From NCBI GenBank assembly GCA_036362985.1, contig JAYGXS010000003.1, positions 48,399,845-48,463,844 on the forward strand: DNA of 64,000 nucleotides, written 5' to 3'. Positions 60,902-64,000 of the stretch are shown one piece after another (the stretch's first letter is position 1; each line of letters opens with the position of its first letter). The position numbers were made by a program, and so were the translations under genes. The notes below the pieces were generated by a model that worked only from the letters and a program-made list of their open reading frames with translations, had not been told where the DNA came from and made no database searches. Source of the DNA: Ligula intestinalis (lineage: Eukaryota; Platyhelminthes; Cestoda; Diphyllobothriidea; Diphyllobothriidae).

Positions 60902-60935
60902 CTGATGATGAATTCGTGCCAGACCTCGAAACGTC
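60902..60935 (+). ncRNA. Hammerhead-ribozyme-like core
   Basis: CTGATGA, a short degenerate stem II, then GAAACGTC. The flanks CCT and AGG can pair as a minimal stem I. This is the best flank match in the window, but stem II is weak. Confidence 0.4.
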
Positions 60936-62230
60936 AGGCGAATTAAAGTAGTGTCCCAGCAATCGAGTTGCCTTCTTCTTTGTGTTTATTATAGTAATCA
61001 TACTTGCTAAGGCCAGTACTTAGTACACTACAATGGGGCCTGTAGGTGGATGCAGGAAATTTGAACCTAGTATGCAATCGTAACCTTTATCGGGATTATA
61101 GTAAACCGAAGAGTTAAAAAACATGTATTTAATAATAGCTGAAGATCTGCCATGCATTTAGGTAGTAAAAAAGAGGCATTTACCGTTTTTCCAGCCTATC
61201 TTTGACTGTCAACAGTACCTATATCTAGCTTAGAATTTACAGAATATCGTCTATCTGAATTGGAACACGACAAGTACGGCACTAAAGGACAACAGTATAG
61301 CAATACAGTGCAGCAGGAATGGTGCGATATAAGTGATGATGGTGATACTAGTGATTTTAATTCATATAGTCCAGAGGGGACTGTCATCGTATTGGATATA
61401 ACGAGCATTTAAATATGCACGTGAGATGTCGCCTCTAGATAGGGATGACAGTGGAGGCGGCCTGACTAATGCCTGTCAATATCCGGCGACTAAATCTAGT
61501 GTCAAGAAAGCCCGAGTACCCGACATGGCATCTAGGGTTTCGTCTGTCCGAGCAAAAGAGAATCATCTTTTGTAGTCATTGGCTTTAGCTTTCGATGGAA
61601 AACGCACGACCCTAGGGTACCATAATTATGCATGCTTAGCTCAACTTTTACCATGTCTTTTATCTCGCTATGTAGTGTCAGTTGCAATTTTCAGGCTAGT
61701 ATAGGCTTACTACAGTATCTAGCTTCAGTTTGGAATTCACATAACGCCTCATATCCGAATAAGGGCCTAGCAGGCTCCAGAATTGGCCAAGCATGATGGC
61801 ATGTTATTTCCTATACTGTATCAGTAAGACGTGCAGCTTATATTTGCATTGAGCATAAAATATGGGAATATGCACTTACAAGCTTCCTTACCCTCAACGG
61901 AGTTGATCAGGTGTACACCCGGGTTAACTATGCAGTTTTGGCGACCGATCACTGTCTTTGTACGGATGACACAGAACAGCAGGTACAGGCAGGTACTCAC
62001 GAGTGATGTAGCCGTTGCAAGTCGCTTGATACAGCTTTGGGTTGATCGAGCGCCCTGACTACCGGTTTTGCACGCGACAGTTAGACCATCAGCGTCAAGG
62101 ATACCCAACATATCAGACTTTCCGCAGCATCTACTGCATTCGCTCTATTCCCTCCTCCATCTGAGTCCGGTGTCTCTCTGCTTCACCTGCATTTGTTTTG
62201 CGTGCGCATCCCTAATAAGAACTGTTGTGT
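60936..62230. other. No gene recognised
   Basis: Short frames only. 61196-61260 and 61700-61760 share loose similarity ('atatctagctt', 'gtatctagctt'), possibly another diverged repeat. Confidence 0.4.
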
Positions 62231-62306
62231 CCTGATTTGTCCCCCGTGGTGGTCCAGCGCATCTATCGCGTCGCCCGTTCGGGTTGGGGAAAGCAAGTTT
62301 GGAGAT
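62231..62306 (+). repeat. 76 bp exact repeat, copy 2
   Basis: Partner of 60069-60144. Confidence 0.85.
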
Positions 62307-64000
62307 GTAAACGCGTACTATGGGCACCGAGACTCGTGAAACGGACTGAAGTTTGTAACTCGACTCTCGGCTGGTACAAAAGTGTAATCGGAAAGAAGCC
62401 GATGAATGAAAGAGTAACCTGTGTGACTTTAATTAACACGTTTTACAGTAAGGGGAAGAATGCACGCATGTTTCGGCTCTCACGCACCCTGCAGGAAAGT
62501 AATCTGTCCAGTTTGCAACTGAAGGAGCGGATTTAGATAAAGGTATTCGAAGCCCTTTACATTTATAAAAATAGACCCCGAGGTACAGGAGCAAGGTAAT
62601 GGCTGAGTCCCCTTCGCCATCAGAAGTTACCTCATTTTGAAGTTAGCTTCCCCTCCCAATGCAATTAGTGACTGTTTTACCTCAATGAGGCTCTTCTGTG
62701 GAAGGTTACTTCTTCCTCTCTGTCTACGCCCCGCAATGACTAGCAGTTGTGACACCAGAGAAATCTCTTCAATCACCTCCCCACGCCTGTCTTGAATGCG
62801 GACAAGCCGGTTGTTTGGTAGTGGATTTAACACCCAAGTGGACATAAACCACACCACCGTTACAGGCGGCTTTAGTTCTTATTGGGTAGCCCACTACTGT
62901 GTGTGTTCGACCATCNNNNNNNNNNCCACACTGTCCTTAAATGCTACTATAGTTAAAATGACACTCTACTCCTAAAGCTTTCTGGCGTGTTGAGCATTGA
63001 CGGCATTTTGGAGTACATTCGAATATTATTGGGCAGCTTTGGCGTCTAAGCGGTGTGCATGCATAGAGAAGAAGGAAGTCTATTCTACACAGAAGACTAG
63101 TGGCGGCCAGAACTCTCGATGCGCAGCTAGATCTGGACCCCCGCGCCCGTCCACCCACTAGGGTAATTTGGCCGTGAATGAATGAGCGTCATGTGTGAGA
63201 GTCGCTCAGATTCAGTCTGATTTGTTGAGCGCCTGGGACTGGCTGTCCCCGAGGCCACATGTGCGCCTATTCCGACCGCCCAGGAACTATAATTATGTGA
63301 CAACTAGCGCGGCGTGGGTACCAGGCTATGAGTAACTCGAACGATATGCGTAACAGCAGGGTTGGTTTCCGTGGTTGTAGCGCTGTGATGTATCATTGGT
63401 TGATTGGATTGCGCGTAGCGCGGTCTTCGAACACTTGCAGGTTTGTTATTATGACGTCCACCTTTGTTGTCGAATTGAAATTCCGCGAAATCCTCTATGG
63501 CCTAAATGGACCTTTGGAATCTGTGCATGCCGAAATGTTTCAGGTCCTTGCTGCAAATATGCATGCATCATGGCTTCGACCAAAGAGTAGGATGATTTAT
63601 AGGTGCTTTTGATGTCCACTGCTAGCCTTGTTGGATGTTACGCATACTTCAACGTCCTTCATAGAAGGAAGGGCGGGATCGCGGTAAAGTCCTTTAAAAT
63701 GGACAACAGGCAGGATTCGGTGCCGACAGAAAATTTTGATAGGGTGTATATTTTCAAGGAGTATGCTTTATGGGAATTTCCTACACTAAGTTCATAATCG
63801 TCAAAAAGTTATTTGGGTGCACCATGACTATGTCCTAACACCGTAGCACACGAGCAGGCGCTAGTTCTGCGTTCACGATTTAAAAGAATGCTGCAGAACG
63901 TTATTTTTGCCAGTTATGCAGAACTCGTGTTAAGAAATAAGAGATTTTGATAAGGCAAGTTAAAATATCGCAGGGGTTATGTAAGTAAAACCCTAGCAAC
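62307..64000. other. Window end, no gene recognised
   Basis: Unconserved short frames. A run of ten N lies at 62916-62925. Confidence 0.45.
62916..62925. other. Assembly gap (10 N)
   Basis: The ten N are a placeholder, so the true distance is unknown. The left flank 'gtgtgttcgaccat' resembles the start of the repeat at 36943. Confidence 0.95.

Noticed and set aside
1..64000. CRISPR arrays, operons, bacterial-type promoters
   Set aside because: None seen; gene structure with spliceosomal introns shows that this is eukaryotic DNA.

Overview
This is eukaryotic nuclear DNA with few genes, long repeat-rich introns and many decayed mobile elements (CR1-like LINE, Penelope-like, Ty3/gypsy and Tc1/mariner/pogo remnants). 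The protein matches, the mixture of 33-34 bp introns with multi-kilobase introns, and acceptor-like AG sites just upstream of start codons suggest a flatworm. A large-genome tapeworm of the Diphyllobothriidea type is my best guess, but that is inference. A 10-N assembly gap lies at 62916-62925.

Layout. 1-5 kb: a deleted Ty3/gypsy element (integrase C-terminus next to LTR pieces) and one possible orphan exon. 5.1-8.0 kb (+): a three-exon gene for protein arginine methyltransferase 7 (PRMT7). 8.6-9.2 kb (-): a three-exon dCMP deaminase gene (DCTD), convergent with PRMT7, with introns of only 34 and 33 bp. 10.3-10.8 kb: a pogo-like non-autonomous DNA transposon that keeps the last part of a transposase. 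15.0-19.5 kb: a pair of ~390 bp inverted arms enclosing two decayed CR1-like LINE fragments. 20.4 kb: a Penelope reverse-transcriptase fragment. 22.3-58.9 kb (+): one long-chain acyl-CoA synthetase gene (ACSL1/5/6 type). I rebuilt it from 16 exons that join in frame into 688 codons plus stop. Its introns hold the remaining repeats. 59-64 kb: no gene recognised, only repeats.

The three genes have unrelated housekeeping roles: arginine methylation, dUMP supply for thymidylate, and fatty-acid activation. Nothing suggests that they form a pathway. The unusual content is the very short DCTD introns, possible spliced-leader acceptors before PRMT7 and ACSL, hammerhead-ribozyme-like cores of the kind known from Penelope-like elements, and a PCNA-binding-like motif kept at the end of a pogo-type transposase relic.

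Exon borders were set by eye from GT/AG sites, reading-frame continuity and remembered family conservation. No transcript data or database search was used.
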